Assembly (NCBI GenBank): GCA_004168015.1
Contig: SEYW01000020.1
Span: 1 to 42,748 of the forward strand
Source: Methylolobus aquaticus
Lineage (GTDB): Bacteria; Pseudomonadota; Gammaproteobacteria; Methylococcales; Methylococcaceae
Length of the DNA stretch: 42,748 nucleotides
Direction of reading: 5' to 3'
Shown piece by piece: positions 42,034-42,748 of the stretch. Under the pieces are notes generated by a model, which did not search any database, had not been told where the DNA came from, and was given only the letters and a program-made list of their open reading frames with translations. The first letter of the stretch is position 1. Each line of letters opens with the position of its first letter. Both the position numbers and the translations under genes were made by a program.

Positions 42034-42748
42034 TAGAGGCGCTGGCGCCTGATCCCTCCTTACCGGCCAGCCTGTCGGTTTCTACGCCACCATCGATTTC
42101 CGGGCAGTCTTGCTCGGCAGGTTTCCCGTCGTGGATAGACTATTCGTCTCCCTGACAGTGAGATTGAAGGGGTTAAGAATCACATACGAGGGACCGGCCG
42201 ATATCGTGCTCTGTATGGAGGCAGCGGCAGCGGCAGCGGCAGCGGCTTCAACTTCCAATTCCGTCGGACTATGGCCGATTACTGGTTTTGAGGCATACGT
42301 TCCGCCTCGAGCAACGCAACGCACCCTTCGATCGCCTCCGGCAATAGCATCCAGGTTTCTGCATCATCCCGCTTGGCCAGGTCGTTACTGTAGCGACGGA
42401 CGTATACCGCGTCCCTACTGACCGAATCGCCCGTTCCATCAGGATAGGGGCTTGCTCCCTAACATAATGCACTGATCCTGCGTCATCGGCGTATGCGGGC
42501 TTATGTCCCTGCTCCTTTTTCGCTCAGCCCGTTCCAACGGGAAGGCTTACGTCCCGCGTTGCAAAGGCTGAGGCAGATTCCTGGCCGAAACACCGGCACG
42601 CCCGGCCGATACTAAGGCGCCTCGGCTTCGGGACGGGCATTCGTGCGCTACCTGTCGTGCCCGCGACAACGGGAACCGCCCGCCGCGGCCCGTACTGGCC
42701 CATCGCCGCTCGGCCTGGCTTCGCACTCCCACCGGCCATCGGCCATCA
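42034..42748. other. Right end without a convincing gene
   Basis: This 715-base end has only short frames. On the - strand, one frame from about 42460 down to 42284 encodes a plausible protein piece (VYVRRYSNDLAKRDD, then PEAIEGCVALLEAER, ending at TAA) but has no start codon after an upstream stop, so it is at best a gene fragment. I cannot assign it. The last 250 bases hold nothing I recognise. Confidence 0.4.
42220..42246. repeat. Short GGCAGC microsatellite
   Basis: Four exact copies of GGCAGC plus a final GGC run from 42220 to 42246. In one - strand frame they read as polyalanine. Such short repeats can change length by slippage. Confidence 0.7.

Noticed and set aside
42220..42246. CRISPR or tandem-repeat array
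   Set aside because: The unit is 6 bases with no spacers and only four full copies; it is a simple microsatellite.

Overview
The window looks like chromosomal DNA of a GC-rich gammaproteobacterium. The support is a complete petABC cytochrome bc1 operon, an NAD-type isocitrate dehydrogenase, a gap-pyk-fbp cassette with rpiA and transaldolase nearby, and a xanthomonadin/aryl-polyene type pigment cluster. A Thioalkalivibrio-like (Ectothiorhodospiraceae) sulfur oxidiser or a xanthomonad relative fits best. This is inferred from gene content and protein motifs only; no rRNA or tRNA gene is present to settle it.

Left part (1-23.9 kb), core metabolism. After a terminator comes a lone PstS-like phosphate-binding protein, then a DUF1499 protein, nadC, xthA and an NAD-isocitrate dehydrogenase, all on the + strand, meeting priA on the - strand. 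The priA/HNH-nuclease divergent spacer holds three DnaA-box matches. Next are fbp, pyk and gap on the - strand (glycolysis, gluconeogenesis or Calvin cycle), a Lon-like AAA_32 protease on the + strand, then rpiA, transaldolase and a class II aldolase on the - strand. petA-petB-petC follow on the + strand behind a good sigma70-type promoter. DhaL (+) and DhaK (-) of a dihydroxyacetone kinase flank a CHASE-PAS-GGDEF diguanylate cyclase.

Middle part (24.0-37.2 kb), the most interesting region. This is an aryl-polyene/xanthomonadin-like gene cluster, almost all on the - strand. Read in its direction of transcription it holds a lipoprotein, an FAD-dependent halogenase-like oxidoreductase with both halogenase signatures, a XanB2-type chorismatase that would supply a hydroxybenzoate starter, an acyl carrier protein, a FabA/Z-type dehydratase, an LpxL-like acyltransferase, a LolA-like periplasmic carrier, a ketosynthase, a ketosynthase-like chain-length factor, a hotdog dehydratase and a ketoreductase. 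An AMP-dependent aryl/acyl ligase lies convergent on the + strand. A secreted protein of unknown function, a second acyltransferase and a family 2 glycosyltransferase complete it. Together these could activate a hydroxybenzoyl starter, extend it into a polyene on the carrier protein, halogenate the ring, and attach the product to a lipid or sugar for the outer membrane. An MMPL exporter, a methyltransferase and a second ACP, usual in such clusters, are not in the window.

Right part (37.2-42.7 kb), accessory and decaying. It has a DUF3124 exported protein, a 507-residue secreted protein of unknown function with strong inverted repeats on both sides, and about 950 bases without a convincing gene. 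A degenerate stretch follows in which a FecR-domain fragment runs in frame, through one amber stop, into the 3' end of an EAL-domain gene. The last 0.7 kb holds no convincing gene, only a short GGCAGC repeat and fragments.
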